Source of the DNA: a bacterium
Lineage (GTDB): Bacteria > 4484-113 > JAFGCY01
DNA length: 64,000 bases
Direction of reading: 5' to 3'
NCBI GenBank assembly: GCA_020849855.1
Contig: JADZFO010000061.1
Span: 13,262-77,261 of the forward strand
Position numbers and translations under genes: made by a program. Positions within the stretch are counted from its first letter, which is position 1. The number at the start of each line of letters is the position of its first letter. Below are positions 42,891 to 51,424 of this stretch, piece after piece. Below the pieces are notes generated by a model. It did no database searches, was not told the origin of the DNA, and worked only from the letters and a program-made list of their open reading frames with translations.

Positions 42891-45139
42891 GACAAGAACA
42901 GATTCCCCAGTTCATCCACTTGCGCCTTACAGCCTTTGGCCACAAACACAGTGCAGGTCGGCTCGGTCAGCAACAAAGGCCCGCGCACGGGCTTGCCGAT
43001 GGCAAGTGCCCGACCGCCGGCGCCGTATCTCCATTGAGCTTTTAGATTCCATACGCCCTGCGCTTCGGTTTCCTCTGCCCGGGCGCTAAGCACCAGACTG
43101 ACCACCTCCACTGGCGCTTCGGGGCGGCTGTAGCCATACTGGCGCTCGTGCTCGGTGTGAAAACTGTCCGCCACGCGCAGGTTCTTCTGCCCCGGCTCAG
43201 GCATGCAGTCCACCGCCAGCTCATGGCCCTGTCCGCTGTAGCGGCACAGCGCCCGACAACCCCAGTGAATGCGCCCGGATGCCTGTCCGCGGAAGTCCGC
43301 TTCCAGCCGTGCCTTATGCGGTGCCAGCAGCGCGCGCAGCTGCGGCGCTGGCCAGACATCAATCACGCGCATGACGCTCACGATCCGCGTCTGCTGCGGG
43401 CTGGTCAGCACCGCGCCCAGCGCACTGAGGCAGCCGGCATCCGCCGGTACCAGGATGCGGGTGATGCCAAGCTGCTGCGCCACGCCGCAGGCGCAGAGCC
43501 CGCCGGCGCCGCCGAAGGGCAGCAGCACGCAGGCCCGCGGGTCATAGCCGCGGGCCTGGCTGACCTGCCGCACGGCCTGGGCCATGTGCTGCTCGGCAAT
43601 GCGCAGGATGCCTTCGGCGCAGTCTTCGCCGCTGAGCTTCAGCTCTTTGGCCAGCGCGCTGAGGAACCTGCCCGAGCGGCGCGCGTCAAGGCGGATGCTT
43701 CCCGCGCCGTCAGCTCCAAGGCGCATGCCGGTCGGCAGGCGACCGGCCAGCAGGGCGGCATCAGTTACGGTTACGTCCTGGCCGCGTCCATAAGCGGCCG
43801 GGCCCGGGTCTGCGCCGGCGCTCTGCGGCCCGACCAGCAGGGCGCCACCGCTGCCACGCCGGGCAATACTGCCGCCTCCGGCGCCGATGGTGTGCACGGC
43901 CAGCCGGCTGCTGCGCAGGGGCAGGCCCTCGATCAGCCGGCCGCTGTCCAGGGCCACGCGGCCCTGCCAGCCCAGGCAGACGTCGGTGGATGTCCCGCCC
44001 ATGTCCAGGCCGATGAAGCTGCCTGTCGGCTGCCGGGTCTTCGTAGGGCCCGCAGAAATGCGGGCCGTCTTGCTGGGCCGCATCTCTGCGGCCCCTACAA
44101 CCCGCGCCATCAATTCTGCGGCCCCTGCCCGTGCCATCACTTCCGCCGCGCCGCGCACACCACCCGCCGGCCCGCTGAGCACCAGCTCCGCCGGGCGGGC
44201 GATGGCCTGCTCCGCGCTCAGGGTACCGCCGCTGCTGGACAGCACGCTGAGGCGGCAGTCGATGCCGGCCCGCGCTGCAAGCCCGGCCAGTCCGGCTTCC
44301 AGGCGCCGCAGGTAGGCGTCCACCCTGCGCGAGAGATAGGCATGGATCACCGTCGTTGAAGTACGCTCATACTCCCGGGGCTGCGGGTCTACTTCGCTGC
44401 TGAGAAAGACCGGCACATCCGCCGGCAGCACCTCGCGCAGTGCTGCGGCCAGCAGCGCTTCATGCGCCGGATACATATAACTATGCAACAGGCAGATGGC
44501 CACGGCCTCGGGCTTCAGCGCCTTCACCTTGCGCGCAGCACGCTGCGCCTCCGCCTGGCCCAGGGCGATCAGCACCTCAGGCGCGCCGCGTTCGCTCTCG
44601 CTGACGCCCACGCGCTCATGCACCCCAAGGCGCAGCTCGCGGGGCACCAGCGGCGGGGGCAGGCTGGGCCGCAGGTCATACAGCAGCGGGCGGTCCTGGC
44701 GGCCGATCTCCAGCACATCCTCCATCCCGGCGCTTGTGAGCAGCACGACCCGCGCGCCGCTGCGGGTCAGCAGTGCATTGGTGGCGACGGTTGTGCCATG
44801 GATGACGTCGATGTGCAGGGGCCGGGCTTGTCCCCGGCCTGACTTGGTTTTCTCTTGTAGGGGCGGGTCTTGACCCGCCTTCTTCTTCCCGACAACAGTG
44901 CTATCCGATAGGTCATGCAGACTGCGCTGCGCCGCAATAGGCGGCCCAAGGGCCGCCCCTACAAGGCTAAAGACAATCCGTTCCACACCCTCGAGCACCG
45001 CGCGCGCCGGGTCATCCGGCGTGCTGTGCAGCTTGAAGCTGTAGCGCGACCAGACTCCGGCGCTGTCCGGCTGGGTCCAGACGAAGTCGGTGAAGGTGCC
45101 GCCGGAGTCGACGCCAATGCGGATGCTCATCAAGCTCAA
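42884..45139 (-). CDS. Hydantoinase A/5-oxoprolinase-family protein with two repeat-encoded inserts
   Basis: A 751-residue HyuA-type protein. The ATPase-fold hallmarks are GVDSGGTFTDFVW at the N-terminus, HGTTVATNALL, and FIGLDMGGTSTDV. The C-terminal half has PFGGAGGLCACGVA. The family opens hydantoin or 5-oxoproline rings, normally together with a HyuB subunit, which is not adjacent here. Residues about 59-108 and 347-366 are encoded by palindromic repeats and explain the extra length. The stop codon also lies in a repeat. TTG 45139 is favoured by TACAAT 7 nt upstream; ATG 45130 is possible. Confidence 0.8.
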   Translation of the reverse strand: MSLMSIRIGVDSGGTFTDFVWTQPDSAGVWSRYSFKLHSTPDDPARAVLEGVERIVFSLVGAALGPPIAAQRSLHDLSDSTVVGKKKAGQDPPLQEKTKSGRGQARPLHIDVIHGTTVATNALLTRSGARVVLLTSAGMEDVLEIGRQDRPLLYDLRPSLPPPLVPRELRLGVHERVGVSESERGAPEVLIALGQAEAQRAARKVKALKPEAVAICLLHSYMYPAHEALLAAALREVLPADVPVFLSSEVDPQPREYERTSTTVIHAYLSRRVDAYLRRLEAGLAGLAARAGIDCRLSVLSSSGGTLSAEQAIARPAELVLSGPAGGVRGAAEVMARAGAAELMARVVGAAEMRPSKTARISAGPTKTRQPTGSFIGLDMGGTSTDVCLGWQGRVALDSGRLIEGLPLRSSRLAVHTIGAGGGSIARRGSGGALLVGPQSAGADPGPAAYGRGQDVTVTDAALLAGRLPTGMRLGADGAGSIRLDARRSGRFLSALAKELKLSGEDCAEGILRIAEQHMAQAVRQVSQARGYDPRACVLLPFGGAGGLCACGVAQQLGITRILVPADAGCLSALGAVLTSPQQTRIVSVMRVIDVWPAPQLRALLAPHKARLEADFRGQASGRIHWGCRALCRYSGQGHELAVDCMPEPGQKNLRVADSFHTEHERQYGYSRPEAPVEVVSLVLSARAEETEAQGVWNLKAQWRYGAGGRALAIGKPVRGPLLLTEPTCTVFVAKGCKAQVDELGNLFLSL
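44043..44100. repeat. Inverted palindrome pair inside the hydantoinase-like gene (second insert)
   Basis: GCCCGCA-GAAA-TGCGGGC and GGCCGCA-TCTC-TGCGGCC head to head, with GTAGGG at the left end and CCCCTAC at the right. It keeps the reading frame. Confidence 0.8.
44817..44965. repeat. Palindrome cluster inside the hydantoinase-like gene (first insert)
   Basis: Three hairpins: CCGGGC-rich arms at 44817-44840, GGCGGGTC-TT-GACCCGCC starting with GTAGG at 44857-44880, and GGCGGCCC-AA-GGGCCGCC ending in CCTACAAG at 44940-44965. The last two form an inverted pair with 59 bp between them. The frame stays open throughout. Confidence 0.8.
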
Positions 45140-45146
45140 GCCAGAG

Positions 45147-45152
45147 ATTGTA
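45147..45152 (-). promoter_or_regulatory. -10 box, leaderless start of hydantoinase-like gene
   Basis: Minus-strand TACAAT, 7 nt before TTG at 45139. Confidence 0.5.
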
Positions 45153-45204
45153 GGCGCGGGACATATACGTATACTGGCCCGCACCAAGCACTGGAGGCCA
45201 TCTC

Positions 45205-45861
45205 ATGCTCCTGCGCCGTTTCAGCGCCACCTTCCTCGCCGGCGTGCTGGCGATCCTGCCGCTGCTGATCACCATCGGTGTGGTCGGCTTTGTCGTTGGC
45301 AAACTCAGCGAGTGGCTTGGCGGCGAATCCCTGCTGGGCCGCGGACTGCACAGCGTGGCAGAGGCCTGGGGCATCCCGCCATCGGTCGGCTACAGCATCA
45401 CGGTTGTTGTTGCGATCGTACTGATCACCTGCGTTGGCTACCTGGCGCGGCGGATTACCGGCCGCCGCGTGGGCGCCTTCATCACCAGCGTCGTGGCCCG
45501 CGTGCCGCTGGTGAACAAGGTCTATACCTCGGCTGAGCAGGTTATCGGTCTGTTGGCACGCAACGACGGCCAGGGCGCGGCGCCGCTGGGCAATGTAGTG
45601 CTGATCCGGGTGGCCAACGCACGCTGCCTGGGCATTCTCAGCTCGCCGGACCCGGTGCAGCTCCCCGGCGGCCCGCACTACATGGTATTCATCCCGGCCA
45701 CGCCGCTGCCGGCCAGCGGCCAGAACCTGCTGGTGCCGGAGGCCGACCTGGAGGACATAGACCTGAGCGTGGAGGAGATGACACGCATCGTGCTCAGCCT
45801 GGGCAGCCTGGCGCCCCAGATCATGGCAGGGAAGGGATTAGCGACCAGGGACCAGGGATGA
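45205..45861 (+). CDS. DUF502 membrane protein
   Basis: A 218-residue protein with two N-terminal membrane helices (FLAGVLAILPLLITIGVVGF and ITVVVAIVLITCVGYLARR in shortened form) and a conserved VPLVNKVYTSAEQV motif, all typical of DUF502. Function unknown. GGAGG 7 nt before ATG supports the start. The last few codons (GKGLATRDQG) run into degenerate tandem repeat DNA, so the C-terminus is probably extended by repeat. Confidence 0.8.
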   Translation: MLLRRFSATFLAGVLAILPLLITIGVVGFVVGKLSEWLGGESLLGRGLHSVAEAWGIPPSVGYSITVVVAIVLITCVGYLARRITGRRVGAFITSVVARVPLVNKVYTSAEQVIGLLARNDGQGAAPLGNVVLIRVANARCLGILSSPDPVQLPGGPHYMVFIPATPLPASGQNLLVPEADLEDIDLSVEEMTRIVLSLGSLAPQIMAGKGLATRDQG

Positions 45862-45897
45862 GGGACCAGGGATGAGTGACTAGGGACTAGGGACTAG
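45838..45897. repeat. Degenerate GGGACCAGGGATGA / GGGACTA tandem repeat
   Basis: Head-to-tail units of GGGACCA/GGGATGA followed by GGGACTA units, overlapping the end of the DUF502 gene. A separate CAGATCCCT repeat follows at 45952-45983. Confidence 0.6.
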
Positions 45898-46082
45898 CCT
45901 TAAAGGAGATGGGACTTTAGGAATGCGGGATGGGGAGAGGTGCCCTGGCCTGCAGATCCCTGCTGCCAGATCGCAGATCCCTACTATGAACATAAGTACC
46001 TTTGTTCCTGTCTTGTCAGTGGCACTTTCCAGCGCTCGCTTTATGTAAAGCGAATGCTAAAATCCAGGCTTCGGAGGAAGCA

Positions 46083-46610
46083 ATGCGTCACCTGATCGCC
46101 CTCTTCACGGCCCTGCTGTTCATGCTGCCCCTGGCGGCTAACGCGGCCGGTGTCTCCAACTTCGAGCTGAAGAACCTGGACGGCGACGAAGTCAGCCTCA
46201 AGGACCTGCTCGAGGACAACAAGCTGGTTGTCATCGACTTCTGGCAGGTCGGCTGCAAGCCCTGCAACGAGCTGCTTCCGCACCTGCAGGAGTACTACAA
46301 CGACTTCAAGGACGACGGCGTGGTCTTCGTGATCATCAGCCGCGATACCAGCCTGACTCTGCCGCAGGTGGAGCCCTTCTTCACCAGCAACGACTACAGC
46401 TTCGATGTGCTTCTGGACACCGATCTTGAAGTCAGCGGCGACTTCGGTGTGAAGGCCAGCCCGGCCAGCTTTGTCATCGACCAGGACCGCAACCTGCTCT
46501 TCCAGCACTACGGCTATAAGCCGGGCCAGGAAGAGGAGCTGAAGGAAGTGATCGAGAAGTTTCTGGCCGGCGAGGAAATCGAGGCCCAGGAAGTCGAAGG
46601 CGAGGAATAA
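46083..46610 (+). CDS. TlpA-like periplasmic thioredoxin
   Basis: A 175-residue protein with a signal peptide cut near residue 22 and a TlpA/AhpC-TSA fold. The active site is WQVGCKPC with C58 and C61; the cis-Pro segment is KASPASFVID. It should handle disulfide exchange outside the cytoplasm. The C-terminus is a run of acidic residues. GGAGG lies before ATG 46083 and TAAAAT further upstream. It is the Cys-type relative of the Sec-type domain found 4 kb downstream. Confidence 0.85.
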   Translation: MRHLIALFTALLFMLPLAANAAGVSNFELKNLDGDEVSLKDLLEDNKLVVIDFWQVGCKPCNELLPHLQEYYNDFKDDGVVFVIISRDTSLTLPQVEPFFTSNDYSFDVLLDTDLEVSGDFGVKASPASFVIDQDRNLLFQHYGYKPGQEEELKEVIEKFLAGEEIEAQEVEGEE

Positions 46611-46767
46611 GCCGGCGGGATAGTCTAAAATAGCTGATCAGCGGCCGGGTGCCGCATGCTGCCCTGGATGTCCATGCCGGGCAGCTTAAGGGGCTATGGA
46701 CGGGCCGCGTAAGCGGCCACGAGGCTGGAAGGATTCTGGGCGCGAGCCCTGTGGGGATGGTGTTGTA

Positions 46768-48438
46768 GTGAACAGGACTGCCACTGCCCGGCCCCTGGGC
46801 GGCAGGTTGAACTTGATATGCTCCGGCGCAGCAGCCCTCGGCTGCGCGCTGCTGTTCACATTCGCAAGCTCCACCGCCAGCGCCGCTGAAGAAGAAAACG
46901 GCGTGCTGGTTATCTCCGGCTCAGATGAGGCCTTCGACAGCCTGCGCGAAGTGGTCGAGCCCGGCCGCAGCGCCGAGACCGTCGAAGACGTGATTAAGAA
47001 GTTCTTTCCCGAGACAGTGGTCCACGAAGGGACATACCCGGCAAGCGAGGCCCTGGAGCACGATTTCGACCTGCGCCGCGAGAAGCCCGAGGAGATCAAG
47101 TACTCCGGCCGCTTCTTCGGCAAGTACAGCAAGGAAGAACTCAGTGATGTGGAGAAGTGGGAAAAGGAGTTCGAGCTTAACCTGTCCAAGGGCGAGTACG
47201 ATGCCTATATCCGCGTCTCGGATGTCAACGCCTTTCCGAACGAAACAGAGCCCTTCCGTCTGAACAAGGCGCGACTGCGCTACCGCTGGGAAGACGGCAA
47301 GCTGACGGTGGGGAGCTTTGGCGCCCTCTTCGGCCGCGGCCTGACGCTGAACATGTTTGAAGAGCGCTTCCTGGAATTCGACAATGAAGTGGAGGGCGTG
47401 CTCTTCGAGCAGGACCTCGCCGACAATGTCGAGCTGGTAGCGCTATACGGCACGCGCAAGGACTTCGATGAGCCCAGCCGGGCGGTGGTCTATGGCACCC
47501 GACTGTTCAGCAAGCTGAACGACCACCTCAGCCTTGGCGCACATGCGGCGCGGGTGACTTTCCCGGCCAGCTCCTACAACGCCGAGCATCCCGACCGTTT
47601 CGAATATGACATCACCGGTGCGGATGCCGCAATCAGCTTTGGCAATTTCAAGCTCTATACCGAGGCGGCCCGTCTGGACCGGCCGGCGGTCGGCTTCGCC
47701 TTCAATCCCTATGACGGCGAAGGCAAGAACGGCGCAGCTTACTACGGCAGCGCCTCCTACAGCGTGCCTGGCCTTTCGCTGACCGCTGAGATGAAGAACT
47801 ACAAGGGCATGATCCATCCCTTCAATGTCCTGCCGCCGATCCGCCGCTGGCAGGAGAAGTCAACGGCTGACCCCAACGATGATGTGGGCTACGGCGTTGG
47901 CATGAACTGGAACCCGCTTGGCAACGGTTCATTCTTCACCTTCGGCTATGCACAGGACAACTCAAAGGACGCGATGCGCTCCTATACTGAGGCCTTCGCC
48001 ACTTACAACAGCCCTGGGGGGCAGGATTTCAGCTATATCCTCGAGCAGTGGCACGTTCAGGAAGCTGGCGAGCGCCACACCATTACCCGGGCGACCCTGA
48101 ACCAGATCCTCAACGAGGACTGGACAACCACCCTGTATACCGAGCGCGAACACTTCAACAACGAGTTCGGCGATGGTTTCACGGACTACATTCTGGAGCC
48201 CGAGCTGGCTTACCAGAGCCTGGTTAACCTGATCTTCCGCTATGAAACTACCGGTAAGGATGTCGGTGAGTCCCAGAGTGCCTGGCGCTTCTGGGAGCTG
48301 AAGCTGCACCCCAGCGAGCTGGAAGAGCTGAACATCTCGCTGGGCAGCCGCCGAGCCGGCTTCGTCTGTAGTGGTGGCGTCTGCCGCCAGGAGCCGGAAT
48401 TCAAGGGTTTCAGGGTAGATTTCACCCGCCGCTTCTAA
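46768..48438 (+). CDS. Outer-membrane beta-barrel protein (DUF6029-like)
   Basis: A 556-residue protein with a signal peptide ending near SASAAEEEN. It is followed by beta-strand-rich sequence with FGALFGRGLTLNMFEER, a pattern of DUF6029-type porin-like proteins, and alternating strands through to the C-terminal FRVDFTRRF, whose final Phe is the usual signal for insertion by BamA. It shows that the cell has an outer membrane. GTG 46768 is the likely start; the frame stays open to 46696 through a hairpin region of non-coding character. Confidence 0.75.
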   Translation: MNRTATARPLGGRLNLICSGAAALGCALLFTFASSTASAAEEENGVLVISGSDEAFDSLREVVEPGRSAETVEDVIKKFFPETVVHEGTYPASEALEHDFDLRREKPEEIKYSGRFFGKYSKEELSDVEKWEKEFELNLSKGEYDAYIRVSDVNAFPNETEPFRLNKARLRYRWEDGKLTVGSFGALFGRGLTLNMFEERFLEFDNEVEGVLFEQDLADNVELVALYGTRKDFDEPSRAVVYGTRLFSKLNDHLSLGAHAARVTFPASSYNAEHPDRFEYDITGADAAISFGNFKLYTEAARLDRPAVGFAFNPYDGEGKNGAAYYGSASYSVPGLSLTAEMKNYKGMIHPFNVLPPIRRWQEKSTADPNDDVGYGVGMNWNPLGNGSFFTFGYAQDNSKDAMRSYTEAFATYNSPGGQDFSYILEQWHVQEAGERHTITRATLNQILNEDWTTTLYTEREHFNNEFGDGFTDYILEPELAYQSLVNLIFRYETTGKDVGESQSAWRFWELKLHPSELEELNISLGSRRAGFVCSGGVCRQEPEFKGFRVDFTRRF

Positions 48439-48748
48439 CCTTTGGGTTATTTCTTTGCAGGCATTCGCTGGGGCAGCAAGATGCTCCGGCCGGCCGCTCC
48501 TGAGCGCCTTGAGCAGTTTCCCAACTCTGAACCCTGCCGCTGGCATTCAAATGACGAGCCCGGCAGCCGCCTCGCAGCAGTACAAACGGCTGCTTCTGCC
48601 AGATTCCAAGCACCAGCGAGTTTCCAAAAGAGTTTGAGCTTGAATGAATATTGTATTGAGCATTTGGCTCCCATGTGGTACCTTTAAACCGTATGGGCAG
48701 CCGGGCTGAGCTGGGCCCATACAGCCATATTTCCAGGAAGGTGAGCCT
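48439..48748 (+). promoter_or_regulatory. Promoter and 5' leader of the multidomain Sec-type lipoprotein
   Basis: No gene seen in this 310-bp gap. TTGAGC (48656-48661), 17 nt, TACCTT (48679-48684) form a plausible promoter. The predicted mRNA would start near 48691, immediately with a hairpin whose arms are TATGGGC (48692-48698) and GCCCATA (48715-48721), followed by an AGGAAGG ribosome site before ATG 48749. Confidence 0.55.
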
Positions 48749-51127
48749 ATGCGCAAATTGATCGGGCTCGTACTGTTAGCAGTATTGGCCCTTTGCGCGT
48801 TTGCCTGCTCCACCTCCAACGTCGGTGACACTCTCGCCCCCGACTTTGAGGACAGGAACACAGCATTCGCGGTGGACGCCGAGTCCACAGGACTCGGTAC
48901 ATATGAACCTGCCTTGTCCGTGGAAACACGCGGCGACGCCACGGTGGTCACCGTGAACGCGACGTCGGCCAGGGACCTGGCAGCTGTTGCCTTCAACGTC
49001 AAGTACGATGCCACCCGCTTCAGCCCGGAGCGGGTCGAGATGGGCAGCTTCCTCGGCAGCGAGGAAGAGGTCCTGAGCTTCAGCCTGACCAACCAGGACG
49101 GCATCGTCCCGGTGTCCATCGTCCAGGCCAACGGTCTCGGCGCCCTTCCTGTCGCCGGCAACGGTACCCTGGCGAAGGTCTACTTCCGCAACAGCCCCTT
49201 CACTGGCAGCCGTGGCGTCTCCTCTTCGCCGAGCGGTGACAACAACCGTGTCGACGACCTGGAGCTGACCGGCGTCACCACCCAGTATCTGGAGTGGACT
49301 GAGAAGAACGCCGGCGACTACAACATTGACGGCGTCGTTTCGGCCCAGGACCTGACCCCCATCGGTGTCAACTTCGGCCAGCAGGTTGCTACTTCCAGCA
49401 ACCCGGCCATCCTGCGCATCGTTGACGGTAGCGGCGACGGTACCATCAACGTGCAGGACCTGACCACCATCGGTGTCAACTTCGGCCACAAGATCACCGG
49501 TTACGTGCTTTACACCGAAGAGGACGGCAGTCCTGTCGGCGGGGACATCTGGGCGGTTCGCGCTGAGCAGCCCAAGATTGAAAACTCCCCGATGCGTTAC
49601 AAGGTCGAGATCGACCCGGCCGAGATGGGCAGCCTGACCTTCTGGGTCGCTCCCGCGGCCAATGACGACCTTGGCAACCCCGGCCCGAAGTCCAATGTGG
49701 CCGAGGCCATCGTCTTTGATCCGGGCGCCCCGGTTGCCCCCAGCAACCTTACGGCCGAAGGCGGCGAGACGATCGGCAACCGCAATGTCCTGCTGACCTG
49801 GACCCCCAGCACCAGCAATGACATCAAGGAATACGTCATCGAGTGGAAGGCCAGCACTGATCCTGATACTGCCTTCGCGGTCTACGCCACCAAGGCCGGC
49901 CCGCAGGACACGCAGATCACGGTCAACAACGGCGCCTTCACCGAGCAGAGCTACGACTTCCGGATCTACGCCGTGGACCGTGAGGTCCCCAGCAACAACA
50001 GCGCGCTGAGCAATGTCGCTTCCGCCACGCCTTACATCCCGCCGATTCCGGTGGTTGGCGCGCCGGTTAATGTGACCGCGGTGCCCAGTGGAAGCCCTCT
50101 GTCCATCGACCTGACCTGGGAGCCTAACCCCGATGGTCTGGCCAGCCGTTACCGCCTGTACCGCAAGGGCCCGGGCGACCCCGGCTTCAGCCAGATCCTC
50201 CAGACCCCGAACTCCGGCGTGCTGAACTATACGGACAGCAACGGCCTGACCGAGGGTCAGACCTATGAGTACTACCTGACCGGCGTCGACGCCAGCTCCA
50301 ATGAGGGCGCGCCGGGCCTCACCGTCAGCAGCATGCCCAGCCAGGCGATTGCGTTTGAGATCACGAACCTGACCACCTCGAAGTACACCCACTTCAACGG
50401 CGGCGGCGAGGATCCGGCGAACCTGAGCCTGACCTGCAGCATCAGCCCTGATTCTGTGAACTGGAGCGCCAATCCTCCGGGCAGCGGCAGCTTCAGCAAC
50501 CAGAGCAACTCCGGCGCCACCTGGACGCCGGCAAACGGCGCCCCCAAGGGCCAGGTGGTGATCACCGCCCAGGCCAGCAAGGGTGCCCAGAACGACAGCG
50601 CGACCATCACGCTGATCGTGACCGACCTCGACATGAACACCACCGATGGTGGCGTGATCGGCGCCTATCCTGACCTCTTCAGTGGTTCCTACCTGGAGCC
50701 GCTGGCGGATGGCGGCGCCATCAGCACGAAGTCACTGAGTGAAGTGACTGCCGGAAAGGTAGTGCTGATGAAGAAGTGGGAGAGTTGGTGAACGTACTGC
50801 AAACAGGAGTTACCTGGTTTGACAGCTATCGGAAACACGTACAACTCTCAGGGCTACATCTGCATCGCTAACAACAAGGATCCGGGCGATACGAATGAGG
50901 CCTACGTCAAGCCCTTCTTCGAAGGCAACAGCTACGACAGCATCGCCAACTTCTACGTTGATGTTGGAAGCAGCTTCTGGGAGCCGGCCGGCTGGCCTGG
51001 CGGCATTCCTTACCACGTCCTCTTCGATAAGGACGGCAATGCCCGCGAGACCTTCTATGGCGGACACGGCGCCGGAACTGAGGCTTTCTACACGACCTAT
51101 GTCAAGAACCTGCTGGGCCTGCCCTAA
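48749..51127 (+). CDS. Probable selenocysteine-containing lipoprotein: cohesin-like, dockerin, fibronectin-III and TlpA-like thioredoxin domains
   Basis: A 792-residue protein if the TGA at 50789-50791 is read as selenocysteine (residue 681). Order: signal peptide with Cys20 as likely lipid site; cohesin-like beta domain (about 50-175); dockerin (188-248) with NIDGVVSAQDL and GDGTINVQDL calcium loops; two fibronectin-III domains (about 325-530); a beta domain; then GKVVLMKKWESW-U-TYCKQELPGL and a full TlpA-like fold with the cis-Pro GGIPYHVLFDKDG. Without read-through the protein stops one residue short of its redox centre and leaves 111 in-frame codons of conserved thioredoxin sequence orphaned. 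A SECIS-like hairpin follows the TGA. Alternatives are a true stop or a sequencing or point mutation of TGT/TGC. An intrinsic terminator closes the unit. Confidence 0.75.
50797..50825 (+). promoter_or_regulatory. Bacterial SECIS-like hairpin
   Basis: The hairpin begins 5 nt after the TGA: CTG-CAAAC-AGG, loop AGTTA, CCT-G-GTTTG-A-CAG. It forms 11 base pairs with single-base bulges (G50816, A50822) on the 3' arm. The loop carries GU at 50809-50810, about 20 nt from the TGA, close to the spacing of the E. coli fdhF element. Confidence 0.65.
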
Positions 51128-51160
51128 AGGCTGATCCGGCAGCAGACGCGATGATAAGGA

Positions 51161-51190
51161 GGGCCGCCCGCAAGGGCGGCCCTTTTCTTT
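51161..51190 (+). terminator. Intrinsic terminator
   Basis: GGGCCGCCC, loop GCAA, GGGCGGCCC, then TTTTCTTT. Confidence 0.9.
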
Positions 51191-51362
51191 GACAGCGTGC
51201 TGGGCCCGGAGTGCCGGCCCTTAAGCACATTGCCTGCGACTGGCAACTGCTTCCGCATACGCCCTGTCTACTTGCTTGAAAGGGCCGACTCTAGGCACCT
51301 CCATTCAAAGCGAGAGGCCCTGCCGGCGCTGAACCTTGAGCGCATATTTATTCGGTATATGA

Positions 51363-51391
51363 TTGACAAATCATTACAACTGCTGTATAGT
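51363..51391 (+). promoter_or_regulatory. Near-consensus sigma-70 promoter
   Basis: TTGACA (51363-51368), 17-nt spacer, TATAGT (51386-51391). AT-rich surroundings. Leader of about 30 nt with GGAG before ATG 51425. Confidence 0.85.
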
Positions 51392-51424
51392 ATATAGCCG
51401 CTAATACTTAACAACGGAGCACAT

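Noticed and set aside
43148-44359. Plus-strand frame of 403 codons opposite the hydantoinase-like gene
   Set aside because: Shadow frame of low-complexity composition; hydantoinase motifs are on the minus strand.
48776-50392. Minus-strand frame of 538 codons opposite the multidomain lipoprotein
   Set aside because: Gly/Val/Arg-rich antisense frame without any domain; the plus strand has signal peptide and calcium loops.
50819-51127. Separate 102-residue thioredoxin-like gene starting at 50819
   Set aside because: It has no ribosome site, starts inside the thioredoxin fold after the active site, and is in exact frame with the preceding gene, so read-through of TGA explains it better.
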